From Corynebacterium kalidii (lineage in GTDB: Bacteria > Actinomycetota > Actinomycetes > Mycobacteriales > Mycobacteriaceae), in contig NZ_JALIEA010000012.1 of NCBI RefSeq assembly GCF_022869005.1, positions 466,435 through 530,434 on the forward strand: a DNA stretch of 64,000 bases, read 5' to 3'. Below, piece by piece: positions 27,980 to 36,179 of the stretch. Position numbers and translations under genes: made by a program. The notes under the pieces were generated by a model. That model was not told the origin of the DNA. It ran no database searches and was given only the letters and a program-made list of their open reading frames with translations. How positions within the stretch are numbered: the stretch's first letter is position 1; each line of letters starts with the position of its first letter.

Positions 27980-29983
27980 ATGGCCTCTGCGACAACAGAC
28001 ACCTCCCGGCACATCCTCAAGGAGGTCGGAGGGGCGGACAACGTCTCCTCCCTGACCTACTGTGCCACCCGACTCCGTTTCGACCTCGTTGACCGGTCGG
28101 TCGTCGACCGGGACGCACTCGACAGCGACCCCGCGGTGCTCGGCGTCGTGGAACAGGGAAGTACCGGACTCCAGGTGGTGATGGGTGGTGGGGTCGCCGA
28201 CTACTACAACGCGATCGTCAAGGAACCCGGGATGGGGGACGCCGGGGCGGAGAGCAGGTCGGCGGCGAAGAAGGAGTACGGCGGGGTCCGCGGCCGGTAC
28301 GACTGGGTCAACTACAGTTTCGAGTTCCTGTCCGACACCTTCCGTCCGGTGCTGTGGGCACTGCTGGGTGCCTCACTCATCATCACGATGCTGGTCCTGG
28401 CGGACACCTTCGGTTGGCAGGACTTCCGGGCGGACATGGCGGACCAGCCGGACGGCTACGTGCTGCTCCACGCCATGTGGCGGTCGGTCTTCTACTTCCT
28501 CCCGATCATGATCGGCGCCACCGCCGCACGGAAACTCGGGGCCAACGAGTGGGTCGGTGCAGCGATCCCCGCGGCGCTGCTGACCCCGGAGTTCCTGTCC
28601 CTGGGTGCCGCGGGGGACACGGTCGACATCTTCGGCGTCCCGCTGGTGCTCAACGACTACTCCTCGCAGGTGTTCCCCCCGCTGATCGCGGCGATCGGGC
28701 TCTACTGGGTGGAGAAGGGGCTGAAGAAGATCATCCCCACCGCCGTCCAGATGGTGTTCGTGCCCTTCTTCTCCCTGCTGATCATGATACCGGCCACGGC
28801 GTTCCTGCTCGGGCCGTTCGGCATCGGCATCGGTAACGGCATCTCCGACTTCCTGCTGTGGCTCAACGGGGTCTCCCCGTTCATCCTGGCGGTGATCATC
28901 CCGCTGATGTACCCGTTCCTGGTGCCGCTGGGCCTGCACTGGCCGCTGAACGCCATCATGATCCAGAACATCGCCACCCTGGGCTACGACTTCATCCAGG
29001 GGCCGATGGGTGCGTGGAACTTCGCCTGCTTCGGCGTCGTCGCCGGCGTCCTGTACATCTCCTTCCGCGAGAAGAACAAGGGGATGCGGCAGGTGTCGTT
29101 GGGTGGCCTGATGGCGGGTCTGTTCGGCGGCATCTCCGAACCCTCGCTCTACGGTGTGCTGCTCCGGTTCAAGAAGACCTACGCCCGACTGCTGCCGGGA
29201 TGTCTGGTGGGCGGCCTGATCATCGGGTTCTTCGACGTCAAGGCGAGCGCCTTCGTGTTCACCTCCCTGCTGACGTTCCCCGCGATGGACCCGTGGGGCG
29301 GTTACCTGCTGGGGATCGCCGCGGCCTTCGCCACCTCGATGCTGCTCGTCGTGTTCTTCGACTACCGGGGCAAGGACGAGAAGGCGGAGGTCCTCGCCGG
29401 CATTGCGGCGGAGCGGGAGGCGGAGGACGACGGGGCGTCGTCGGGTACCACGGAAACCGCGCCGGCGGCCGACGCCGTGAAGCCCGCGCTGCGGCCAGGT
29501 GCGGTCACCGTGGTCACCGCCCCGGTGGACGGTGCGGCGCTGCCGCTGTCGGAGGTCGCCGACCCCGCCTTCTCCTCCGGGGCCCTGGGGCAGGGGATCG
29601 CCGTGGACCCGACCGGTGACACCGTGGTGGCACCGGCGGACGGGAAGATCCTGACCGTCCAGAAGACCGGCCATGCGGTGGGTCTGCGCCTGGACAGCGG
29701 CATCGACCTCCTGATCCACATCGGTATCGACACGGTGAAGATGGAGGGCGCAGGTTTCGAGGTGCTCGTCGAGAAGAAGCAGCGGGTGACGGCAGGTACG
29801 CCGTTGATCCGGTTCGACGCGCAGCGGATCAAGGACGCCGGCTACTCGGCGGTGACCCCGGTCGTCGTGGTGAACACGAAGCGGTTCTCGACCGTGGAGG
29901 GGATCCCCGCCCCGGCGGTCGCCGTCGGCGACGACATCATCACCGTCACCGCGAAGGCGGAGGAGTCGCTGCCCGCCACGTAG
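27980..29983 (+). CDS. PTS transporter EIIBCA, beta-glucoside/sucrose/trehalose type
   Basis: Sugar permease and phosphotransferase (667 aa) with domains in the order B-C-A. EIIB (1-90) has the phospho-cysteine C28 in TYCATRLRF. EIIC (about 110-470) has around ten helices plus the GLHWPLNAIMIQN and GGISEPSLYGVLLRFKKTY segments of the glucoside family. EIIA (about 510-655) is of the glucose type with phospho-His H580 in LLIHIGIDTVKMEG. A TATGAT box (27910-27915) may be the promoter. The ribosome site is AAGGGGGA. I see no clear antiterminator stem or linked hydrolase to fix the sugar. Confidence 0.92.
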   Translation: MASATTDTSRHILKEVGGADNVSSLTYCATRLRFDLVDRSVVDRDALDSDPAVLGVVEQGSTGLQVVMGGGVADYYNAIVKEPGMGDAGAESRSAAKKEYGGVRGRYDWVNYSFEFLSDTFRPVLWALLGASLIITMLVLADTFGWQDFRADMADQPDGYVLLHAMWRSVFYFLPIMIGATAARKLGANEWVGAAIPAALLTPEFLSLGAAGDTVDIFGVPLVLNDYSSQVFPPLIAAIGLYWVEKGLKKIIPTAVQMVFVPFFSLLIMIPATAFLLGPFGIGIGNGISDFLLWLNGVSPFILAVIIPLMYPFLVPLGLHWPLNAIMIQNIATLGYDFIQGPMGAWNFACFGVVAGVLYISFREKNKGMRQVSLGGLMAGLFGGISEPSLYGVLLRFKKTYARLLPGCLVGGLIIGFFDVKASAFVFTSLLTFPAMDPWGGYLLGIAAAFATSMLLVVFFDYRGKDEKAEVLAGIAAEREAEDDGASSGTTETAPAADAVKPALRPGAVTVVTAPVDGAALPLSEVADPAFSSGALGQGIAVDPTGDTVVAPADGKILTVQKTGHAVGLRLDSGIDLLIHIGIDTVKMEGAGFEVLVEKKQRVTAGTPLIRFDAQRIKDAGYSAVTPVVVVNTKRFSTVEGIPAPAVAVGDDIITVTAKAEESLPAT

Positions 29984-30004
29984 GCCGGGTCGCCCGGGGC
30001 GGGG

Positions 30005-30601
30005 CTACTCCGCCGGGCGGATCTCGCTCTCGGTGACCCACTTGTGGTTGGTCATGGTCCTCCCGTCGGCCTCGTAGTCGACCATGTAGACGGTCTCGTC
30101 GGTGGAGCTGTCGATCGTCGCCTCGGCCCCGTCCATCCCCGGCATGTGGTCGGCGGTGAGCGTGACGGTCGTACCGTCCTCGAGGCGTCGGTCGCCGGCG
30201 TCGGCCAGTTCCTCCTGGACGACCCACTTGTGGTCGACCACCGGTGCGCCGCCGTCGGTGGGGGTGTAGGACACGGAGTAGGTGTAGGTGTCGAACGCCC
30301 CGGCGATCGTGGCGGTGGCGCCGTCCATCCCCGCCATGTGGTCGGCGGTCAGGACGACGTCGGTCCCGACCGGGTAGGTCGGGTCGGCGGCCTCGATGAT
30401 GCCCTCGGGGGCGGGGCCTCCGTCCGCCGGGTGGTCCATGTGCCCGGCGTCGTGACCCTGGTGGTCCATGCCGGTCATAGGGGTGGTGGAGGTGGCCGAC
30501 TCGGTCGCGGTGCTGTCGTTCTGGTCCGAGCTGCAGGCGGACAGTGACAGGGCGCCACCGACAACGGCTGCGACAGTGAGGGTGGTCAGACGTTTCTTCA
30601 T
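30005..30601 (-). CDS. DUF1541 (YdhK-type) lipoprotein, probable copper-linked
   Basis: Surface lipoprotein (198 aa). The signal peptide MKKRLTTLTVAAVVGGALSL leads to lipobox LSAC with C23 as anchor. A Met/His cluster follows (MTGMDHQGHDAGHMDH), then two DUF1541 repeats, each with a V(V/T)LTADHM(A/P)GMDGA(T/E)ATI core and a HKWV ending (about 74-130 and 139-195). The Met/His motifs suggest copper or other soft-metal binding. The promoter carries a CsoR-like palindrome. Neither the sensor nor the efflux ATPase is beside it. Confidence 0.85.
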   Translation of the reverse strand: MKKRLTTLTVAAVVGGALSLSACSSDQNDSTATESATSTTPMTGMDHQGHDAGHMDHPADGGPAPEGIIEAADPTYPVGTDVVLTADHMAGMDGATATIAGAFDTYTYSVSYTPTDGGAPVVDHKWVVQEELADAGDRRLEDGTTVTLTADHMPGMDGAEATIDSSTDETVYMVDYEADGRTMTNHKWVTESEIRPAE

Positions 30602-30628
30602 GGGGTCCCGCTTTCCGGTCGAAGGAAT

Positions 30629-30649
30629 GTATACCCCTAGGGAGTATAC
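30629..30649. promoter_or_regulatory. CsoR-like operator before the DUF1541 gene
   Basis: A 21-bp near-palindrome: GTATAC, nine bases CCCTAGGGA in the middle, then GTATAC. The core resembles the TACCCC/GGGGTA pattern of copper-sensor CsoR operators. It lies 28 bp before the ATG and contains possible minus-strand -10 boxes (TATACT, TATACA), so a bound repressor would block the promoter. Assignment to CsoR is by pattern and by the metal-binding look of the gene product. Confidence 0.55.
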
Positions 30650-30697
30650 TCCGGTTGTCGCGGCTCACCCCCGTCTGCGTGGGGTGGGGACGACGGA

Positions 30698-30725
30698 AGC
30701 CCCGCACACGTCCGTGTGCGGGGCT
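30698..30725 (-). terminator. Terminator of the fabG4-htdX operon
   Basis: A 12-bp perfect stem (AGCCCCGCACAC / GTGTGCGGGGCT) with a 4-nt loop, placed 35 bp after the htdX stop. It is followed on the minus strand by TTCCGTCG, a weak T-run. Confidence 0.65.
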
Positions 30726-30759
30726 CGTCCGGGTCGCCCAGGGTGTGCCGGGGTCGGGG

Positions 30760-31686
30760 TTAGGCCGGGGTGACCTCGGCCACGGCGTGGAGGGTCTCCA
30801 GCTTCGAGGCCTTACGCAGCTGGATCTTCCAGGTGTCGCCGTCCTTCTCCGTGAAGTAGGCGACCTTGGTCGGCAGGACGATCGGCTTGGCGAACTCCAC
30901 CGAGTACCTGCCCGCGGCGGGCAGCAGACCTTCCAGTCCGCTGAGGATGCGTGCCGCGGACCACATGCCGTGGGCGATCGTCGCGGGGAAGCCGAATGCC
31001 TTGGCTCCCAGCGAGGACACGTGGATCGGGTTCTTGTCGCCGGAGGCGTCGGCGTAGATCCTGATGCCGGCCTGGTCGACCGGCCAGACCGCCGTCGGCG
31101 TGGGGTCCGCCGGGATCTCGGGACGCTCGAAGAGCGAGCCGGTGTCCTCGTTCCGCGCCGCCACCGTGGCGTCCGCGGACGACGAGAGCTTGGCACCCTT
31201 GGCGAGGAAGCCGGACGTCTGCCGCCAGACCGGGGTGTCGGCGTCCTCACCCTCCACGAAGACCTCGGTGACCATGTCGATCAGCAGGCCCTTGCGGTGC
31301 CGGCGCAGGTTCTCCGCATGGGTCCGGATGTGCAGGACGTCGTCCACGGTCAGCGGGCGGGACTGCTCGATGACGTTGGTGAGGTGCACGCCGCCGACGG
31401 CGTTGAAGGGGAAGTCGTCGGTCGACATCACTTTCATCACCAGGGCGAACGAGATGACGTACGGGTAGGTGTACGGCAGCTCGTTGCCCAGGCGCAGGCC
31501 GGTGGCGTCGGCGTAGGCGGCGAGGTGGGGGATGTCGATGGTGACGCCCCTGACCTCGAAGCCCGTCGACGGGTCCTTCGTGGCTGACCGCTTCGCGCCG
31601 ACGACGGGGACCATGTTCTTGGCGGCACCCTTGTACTCGGCCATCAGGTCGGGGATGGCGGGGAGCTCCTTGTAGGTGACAGTCAC
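30760..31686 (-). CDS. htdX: MaoC-like (R)-specific enoyl-ACP/CoA hydratase, HtdX type
   Basis: Hot-dog fold dehydratase (308 aa, double hot-dog). The catalytic hydratase-2 motif is in the second half: Y211, D213, S-G-D217, N-P-I-H222, then FPATIAHGMW. The first half carries the degenerate partner domain (PYTYPYVISFALVMKV). Length and neighbours match M. tuberculosis Rv0241c (HtdX), which sits next to fabG4 and fadA2. It would hydrate or dehydrate acyl intermediates in fatty acid elongation or beta-oxidation. It is read after fabG4 with a 13-bp gap. Confidence 0.88.
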   Translation of the reverse strand: MTVTYKELPAIPDLMAEYKGAAKNMVPVVGAKRSATKDPSTGFEVRGVTIDIPHLAAYADATGLRLGNELPYTYPYVISFALVMKVMSTDDFPFNAVGGVHLTNVIEQSRPLTVDDVLHIRTHAENLRRHRKGLLIDMVTEVFVEGEDADTPVWRQTSGFLAKGAKLSSSADATVAARNEDTGSLFERPEIPADPTPTAVWPVDQAGIRIYADASGDKNPIHVSSLGAKAFGFPATIAHGMWSAARILSGLEGLLPAAGRYSVEFAKPIVLPTKVAYFTEKDGDTWKIQLRKASKLETLHAVAEVTPA

Positions 31687-31699
31687 GGTGGGTTCCTTC

Positions 31700-33040
31700 C
31701 TAGGCGCCGAGCAGGTTCTGCCCGCAGACGCGCACGGTGTTGCCGGTCACGGTGTTGGAGGCGTTGCCGGCGAAGTAGGCGATCGTCTCGGCGACGTCCA
31801 CCGTGTGGCCGCCCTGGGCCAGCGAGTTCAGACGACGGCCGACCTCGCGGGTGCCGAAGGGCATCGCGTCGGTCATCGCGGTCTCGATGAAGCCCGGGGC
31901 CACGGCGTTGACCGTGATGCCCCGGTCGGCGAGCTCCTCGGAGAAGGAGTCGACGAGACCCACGACGCCGGCCTTCGTGGTGGCGTAGTTGGTCTGGCCG
32001 CGGTTGCCCGAGATGCCGGCCATGGAGGACACACCGACGACACGGCCGCCGTCGGCGAGGCCACCGTTCTCGAGCAGGCCCTCGGTGATACGGACCGGGG
32101 CGACGAGGTTGATGTTCTGGACCATGTTCCACCGGCCCTCGTCCATGTTGGCCAGCAGCTTGTCCCGGGTGACACCGGCGTTGTGCACGATGATGTCGAC
32201 CTTGCCGCCGTGACGCTCCTCGGCGTGGGTCCTGATCTTCTCGGCGGCGTCCGGTGCCGTCACGTCGAGGGGGAGCGAGGAGCCCTTGACCTCGTTGGCG
32301 GTCTCTGCGAGGCCCTCACCGGCGGCGGGGATGTCCACGCAGACCACCTTGGCGCCATCACGGCCGAGGACCTTGGCGATGTCCGCGCCGATACCACGGG
32401 CGGCACCGGTGACCACGGCGATCTTGCCGGCCAGCGGTGCGTCCCACGACTCCGGTGCGGTGGAGGCGCCGCTGGAGACGCGGATGACCTGGCCGTCGAC
32501 GAAGGCGGACTTGCCGGACAGCAGGAAGCGCAGGGTGGACTCGACGCCGCTCAGGTCGGACGAGGAGGTCTCCGGCGAGACGTAGACCAGCTGGGCGGTG
32601 GCGCCACGGCGGAGTTCCTTGGCCACCGACCGGGTGAAGCCTTCGAGGGAGCGCTGCACGATGTGCTCGTCGCGGTCGTCCACCAGTTCGGGGGTGGTGC
32701 CGATGACGACGAGGCGGGCGCAGGGCAGGAGCTTGCGCATCTGCGGGTTGAAGAAGTCGAAGAGCTGGTGGAGCTCCTCCGGCTCGGTGATACCGGTGGC
32801 GTCGAAGACCAGTGCCGCGCGCTTGGCGTCCGCGCTGTGGTCGATGAACTGGTAGTCGTTGCCCAGGAGGGGCTTGATGCCGGAGACCACGCGACCGGCA
32901 CCGCCGACGACGACGGGGCCGTCCAGTGCCGGCTCACCCTTCTTGTAGCGACGCAGCGGCTCACCCTGGGGGACTCCGAGCTTGCCGGCGAGCCCTGAGT
33001 TGACGACCTGGTCGAGCAGGCCCTTGTTGGAGGAAGACAA
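31700..33040 (-). CDS. fabG4: High-molecular-weight 3-oxoacyl-ACP/CoA reductase, FabG4 type
   Basis: SDR reductase of 446 aa, about 200 residues longer than ordinary FabG. The N-terminal half (1-205) is the flavodoxin-like domain of the HMwFabG group. The C-terminal half is the Rossmann reductase with [23 protein letters not shown], a Ser in VSSMAG and the Y352-x-x-x-K356 pair in NYATTKAG. It is likely NADH-dependent like Rv0242c (knowledge of the family). The start is TTG at 33040 with AGGAG 9 nt upstream; no ATG or GTG is available nearby. Confidence 0.92.
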   Translation of the reverse strand: MSSSNKGLLDQVVNSGLAGKLGVPQGEPLRRYKKGEPALDGPVVVGGAGRVVSGIKPLLGNDYQFIDHSADAKRAALVFDATGITEPEELHQLFDFFNPQMRKLLPCARLVVIGTTPELVDDRDEHIVQRSLEGFTRSVAKELRRGATAQLVYVSPETSSSDLSGVESTLRFLLSGKSAFVDGQVIRVSSGASTAPESWDAPLAGKIAVVTGAARGIGADIAKVLGRDGAKVVCVDIPAAGEGLAETANEVKGSSLPLDVTAPDAAEKIRTHAEERHGGKVDIIVHNAGVTRDKLLANMDEGRWNMVQNINLVAPVRITEGLLENGGLADGGRVVGVSSMAGISGNRGQTNYATTKAGVVGLVDSFSEELADRGITVNAVAPGFIETAMTDAMPFGTREVGRRLNSLAQGGHTVDVAETIAYFAGNASNTVTGNTVRVCGQNLLGA

Positions 33041-33096
33041 CGTTCGTAACTCCTTGGTAGTGGATCCGTTATTCGAAAGCGTACCTACGGCCGCCC

Positions 33097-33111
33097 GAAC
33101 AATGTATGTTC
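33097..33111. promoter_or_regulatory. Inverted repeat in the fabG4/fadA2 divergent region
   Basis: GAACA-ATGTA-TGTTC, a perfect 5-bp-arm inverted repeat in the 244-bp gap between fabG4 and fadA2. The surrounding stretch (33085-33135) is AT-richer than its flanks and likely holds the promoters. It is a candidate site for a TetR/GntR-type lipid regulator; no such regulator is adjacent. The rest of the gap shows no gene. Confidence 0.4.
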
Positions 33112-33284
33112 ACATTTGTACCCTAGTGTGTGACCCCGAACCACGTCTCAAGATTCCGTGACGGGGGTTACACAAAATTTCAGGGGCCGGACCAGACGGG
33201 ACCGTGCCGGTAAACTTCCCGGGAACGTCTGGCAGACACCACGACCCACGACGACACGACAACACACGATGGAGAGACATCCAG

Positions 33285-34598
33285 ATGACTACTTCGCCTC
33301 GTAAGGTCGCCATCCTCGGCGGCAACCGCACCCCCTTCGCGCGGTCCAACAAGGAGTACGCGAACGCCTCCAACCTGGACATGCTGACCGCCGCCGTCAA
33401 TGGTCTGGTCGCGCGGTACGGCCTGCAGGACGAGCAGCTGGGCATGGTCGTCGCCGGAGCGGTCCTGAAGCACTCCCGCGACTTCAACATGACCCGTGAG
33501 GTCGTCCTGGGCTCGGCACTGAGCTCCGAGACCCCCGCCTTCGACATCCAGCAGGCCTGCGGCACCGGCCTGGCCGCGGCCGTGCAGGTCGCCGACGCCA
33601 TCGCCCTCGGCCGCATCGACGCCGGTATCGCCGGTGGTACCGACACGACGTCCGACGCGCCGCTGGCGGTCAACGACGAGCTGCGCAAGACCCTGATCAA
33701 GGTGAACAACGCCAAGACCACCGGCGAGATGGTCAAGCTCCTGGGTACCGTGCGTCCGTCCCAGATCGCCCCGGACCAGCCGCAGAACGGCGAGCCCCGT
33801 ACCGGCCTGTCCATGGGTGACCACGCCGCCATCACCGCCCGCGAGCTCAACGTGGCCCGTGAGGACCAGGACGAGCTGGCCGTCGAGTCGCACCAGAAGC
33901 TCGCCGCGGCGTACGACGAGGGGTTCTTCGAGGACCTCATCACCCCCTTCCTCGGCGTGCAGCGGGACACGAACCTGCGTCCGGACTCGTCGCTGGAGAA
34001 GCTCGCGAAGCTCAAGCCGGTCTTCGGCAAGAAGGACGCCGCCGCCCACGGCACCCAGGCCACGATGACCGCGGCAAACTCCACCCCGCTGACCGACGGT
34101 GCCTCGGCGGTCCTGCTGGCCTCGGAGGAGTGGGCGGAGCAGCACAACATCCCGGTCCAGGCGTACCTGGTGGACTCCGAGACCGCCTCGGTGGACTTCC
34201 TGCACGGGCGCGACGGCCTCACCCCGGACGGTCTGCTGATGTCCCCGACCTACGCCGTGCCGCGACTGCTGGAGCGTAACGGCCTGGCCCTCCAGGACTT
34301 CGACTTCTACGAGATCCACGAGGCCTTCGCCTCCCAGACCCTGGCCACGCTGAAGGCGTGGGAGTCCGAGGACTACTGCCGTGACCGGCTGGGTCTCGAC
34401 GCCCCGCTGGGTGCCATCGACCGCGCGAAGCTGAACGTCAAGGGCTCCTCGCTGGCCGCCGGCCACCCCTTCGCCGCGACCGGTGGCCGTATCCTCGCCA
34501 CCGCCGCGAAGATCCTCGAGCAGAACGGTGGCGGCCGGACCCTGGTCTCCATCTGCGCCGCGGGCGGGCAGGGCATCACCGCCATCATCGAGCGCTGA
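33285..34598 (+). CDS. fadA2: Acetyl-CoA C-acetyltransferase (thiolase), FadA2 type
   Basis: Thiolase (437 aa) that cleaves or condenses 3-oxoacyl-CoA. The nucleophile is C92 in QQACGTGLAAA, H394 is in AAGHPFAATGGR, and the acid/base is C424 in SICAAGGQG. The loop GGTDTTSDAPLAVN is typical of FadA2/FadI-like enzymes. The ATG at 33285 has a GGAGAGA ribosome site 8-14 nt upstream, and the family N-terminus (RKVAILGGNRTPFARS) follows. It is divergent from fabG4-htdX, exactly as in M. tuberculosis Rv0241c-Rv0243. Together the three supply three steps of a beta-oxidation/elongation cycle. Confidence 0.94.
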   Translation: MTTSPRKVAILGGNRTPFARSNKEYANASNLDMLTAAVNGLVARYGLQDEQLGMVVAGAVLKHSRDFNMTREVVLGSALSSETPAFDIQQACGTGLAAAVQVADAIALGRIDAGIAGGTDTTSDAPLAVNDELRKTLIKVNNAKTTGEMVKLLGTVRPSQIAPDQPQNGEPRTGLSMGDHAAITARELNVAREDQDELAVESHQKLAAAYDEGFFEDLITPFLGVQRDTNLRPDSSLEKLAKLKPVFGKKDAAAHGTQATMTAANSTPLTDGASAVLLASEEWAEQHNIPVQAYLVDSETASVDFLHGRDGLTPDGLLMSPTYAVPRLLERNGLALQDFDFYEIHEAFASQTLATLKAWESEDYCRDRLGLDAPLGAIDRAKLNVKGSSLAAGHPFAATGGRILATAAKILEQNGGGRTLVSICAAGGQGITAIIER

Positions 34599-34615
34599 CA
34601 GGAGGTCTGGGGGAG

Positions 34616-35002
34616 CTACCGGGCCCCGTGCACGGTCACCCGGTAGCCGTCGGGGTCCACGACGGTGAACTGGGTGCCGAAAGGACCGTCGAAGGGTTCC
34701 GCGACCACCGTCGCGCCGGCGTCGACTGCGCGACGGTGGACGGCGGAGGGGTCGTCGTCATGGAACCACACGCCCGTGCCGTGCCCGGGGAAGGGGGTGG
34801 CGGCGTCGAGGTCGGTGCCGGGGAAGGGGCGACGCACGGCGAAGGCGGCCGAGCCCGCACCCGTGCCGAAGACCACGGCGTCCGGTGAGGGGGCGGGTAC
34901 CTGGGGAAGACCGATGACGTCGGTGTAGAAGGCGGCGGCACGGTCCAGGTCGCGGACCTGGAACGAGATGAAGTCGGGTCCGGTGGCGGATGGTGTCGAC
35001 AC
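34616..35002 (-). CDS. VOC (glyoxalase/bleomycin-resistance fold) family protein
   Basis: Small vicinal-oxygen-chelate protein (128 aa) made of two beta-alpha-beta-beta-beta units. The first has FISFQVRDLDRAAAFYTDVIGL; the second has GVWFHDDDPSAVHRRAVDAGATVV and ends in FTVVDPDGYRVTVHG. The Glu/His metal ligands of true glyoxalase I are not obvious, so a dioxygenase, isomerase or ligand-binding role remains open. It is divergent from a MarR gene with a pair of matching operators in the gap. It is therefore probably the MarR target and may handle the effector compound. Confidence 0.85.
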   Translation of the reverse strand: MSTPSATGPDFISFQVRDLDRAAAFYTDVIGLPQVPAPSPDAVVFGTGAGSAAFAVRRPFPGTDLDAATPFPGHGTGVWFHDDDPSAVHRRAVDAGATVVAEPFDGPFGTQFTVVDPDGYRVTVHGAR

Positions 35003-35044
35003 GGGTGTATCTCCTCGGGTTCTCGGAATGGGTTCTCGGAATAA

Positions 35045-35062
35045 GTGTCAAGAACATGACAC
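35045..35062. promoter_or_regulatory. MarR-type operator 1
   Basis: GTGTCA-AGAACA-TGACAC, a perfect 6-bp-arm inverted repeat in the VOC/marR divergent gap. Its inner 16 bp (TGTCAAGAACATGACA) match operator 2 except at the central positions. It lies 42 bp before the VOC start codon. Confidence 0.7.
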
Positions 35063-35093
35063 TGGGCACAGTGTGGACCCGTCTCGCACTCTG

Positions 35094-35109
35094 TGTCAAG
35101 ATATTGACA
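35094..35109. promoter_or_regulatory. MarR-type operator 2
   Basis: TGTCAA-GATA-TTGACA, a perfect 6-bp-arm inverted repeat that runs onto the A of the marR start codon. It shares TGTCAAGA...TGACA with operator 1. The centres are about 48 bp apart, so two dimers could sit on the divergent promoters and repress both genes. Confidence 0.7.
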
Positions 35110-35540
35110 TGAACAGCAGCGCAACCGCCGATTCGCTGGCGGTCACGGTCAAACAGGTCCAGTCGCTCCTCCACCAGGCGATGGACCGGCGGTTACGCCC
35201 CCTGGGGCTCACCGTCACCCAGTTCGCCTGCCTCCGCGCCCTGCACGGGAACCCCGGGATGTCCGGTGCGGAGCTGGCACGCCGGTTGTTCGTGTCCCGT
35301 CAGTCGATGAACGGCGTCGTCACCGGCCTCGAGGAACGGGGGTACATCGACCGCTCGACGCCACCGGGGCCCCGTCGTGACCGGGCGGCGACCCTCACGG
35401 ACGTGGCGGTGGCCCGGCTCAGGGAGGCGGAGACGGCGGTGGCCGACGTCGTGGACGGGATGTACCGCGGCATCCCCGACGCCGAGCTCGCGGACACGCT
35501 GCGGGTTCTCACGAGGGTGGCCGGCAACCTCGGAGGATGA
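35109..35540 (+). CDS. MarR family transcriptional regulator
   Basis: Winged-helix repressor (143 aa). The recognition region is LTVTQFACLRAL, GMSGAELARRLFVSRQSMNGVVTGLEERGYI (about 38-82), then the wing RSTPPGPRRDRAATLT. It is typical of MarR proteins that respond to small aromatic or oxidising compounds. The start ATG overlaps operator 2, suggesting autorepression. The next gene, coaE, begins 49 bp later and seems to have its own promoter. Confidence 0.92.
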   Translation: MNSSATADSLAVTVKQVQSLLHQAMDRRLRPLGLTVTQFACLRALHGNPGMSGAELARRLFVSRQSMNGVVTGLEERGYIDRSTPPGPRRDRAATLTDVAVARLREAETAVADVVDGMYRGIPDAELADTLRVLTRVAGNLGG

Positions 35541-35589
35541 GCGACGGAGGATGAGCGGCGCCGGGGGTACCCGCGCTATCCTGGGGTCC

Positions 35590-36174
35590 ATGCGCATCAT
35601 CGGCCTGACAGGCGGAATCGGTTCCGGGAAGAGCACGGTGGCAGAACGGCTCCGGCAGAAAGGGGCGTTCGTGGTCGACGCGGACAAGGTCGCCCGCGAG
35701 ATCGTCGAACCGGGCCAACCCACGCTCGCCGAACTCGCCGGCGCCTTCGACGGGATCCTCACCACCGACGGGTCGCTCGACCGCGCGGAGCTGGCACGGC
35801 AGGCGTTCGCCACGCCGGAGGCCACGGACACGCTCAACTCCATCACACACCCACGGATCAGGGCACGGACCTCCGAACTCTTCCGGGAGGCCGAGGCCGC
35901 AGGACATGACGTCGTCGTCTACGACATGCCGCTGCTCATCGAGAACGGGGAGGTGGACACCGTCGACACCGTGCTGGTCGTCGACGCCCCCGACGACCTC
36001 CGGGTCAGGCGTCTCGTCGAGTCGCGCGGCCTGGACGAGGACGACGTCCGCCGGCGGCTCGCCGCCCAGGTCGACCGGGAGACGAGGCTGGCTGCCGCGG
36101 ACGTCGTCCTCGACAACAGTGGCGACCTCGAGTCACTGGTCGCCCAGGTCGACGCGTTCTGGGAAGGGCGGTAG
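35590..36174 (+). CDS. coaE: Dephospho-CoA kinase
   Basis: Last step of coenzyme A synthesis (194 aa). The P-loop is [12 protein letters not shown] (residues 5-16), followed by DADKVAREI and the lid region DMPLLIENG. The C-terminal DUF/GrpB extension known from mycobacterial CoaE is absent, so this is the compact form. TATCCT at 35577-35582 lies 7 nt before the ATG and suggests a leaderless mRNA. The uvrB ATG follows 5 bp after the stop, so the two are likely cotranscribed. Confidence 0.96.
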   Translation: MRIIGLTGGIGSGKSTVAERLRQKGAFVVDADKVAREIVEPGQPTLAELAGAFDGILTTDGSLDRAELARQAFATPEATDTLNSITHPRIRARTSELFREAEAAGHDVVVYDMPLLIENGEVDTVDTVLVVDAPDDLRVRRLVESRGLDEDDVRRRLAAQVDRETRLAAADVVLDNSGDLESLVAQVDAFWEGR

Positions 36175-36179
36175 CGGCC

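Noticed and set aside
33170..34466. 428-codon minus-strand frame opposite fadA2
   Set aside because: Antisense shadow of a certain thiolase gene.
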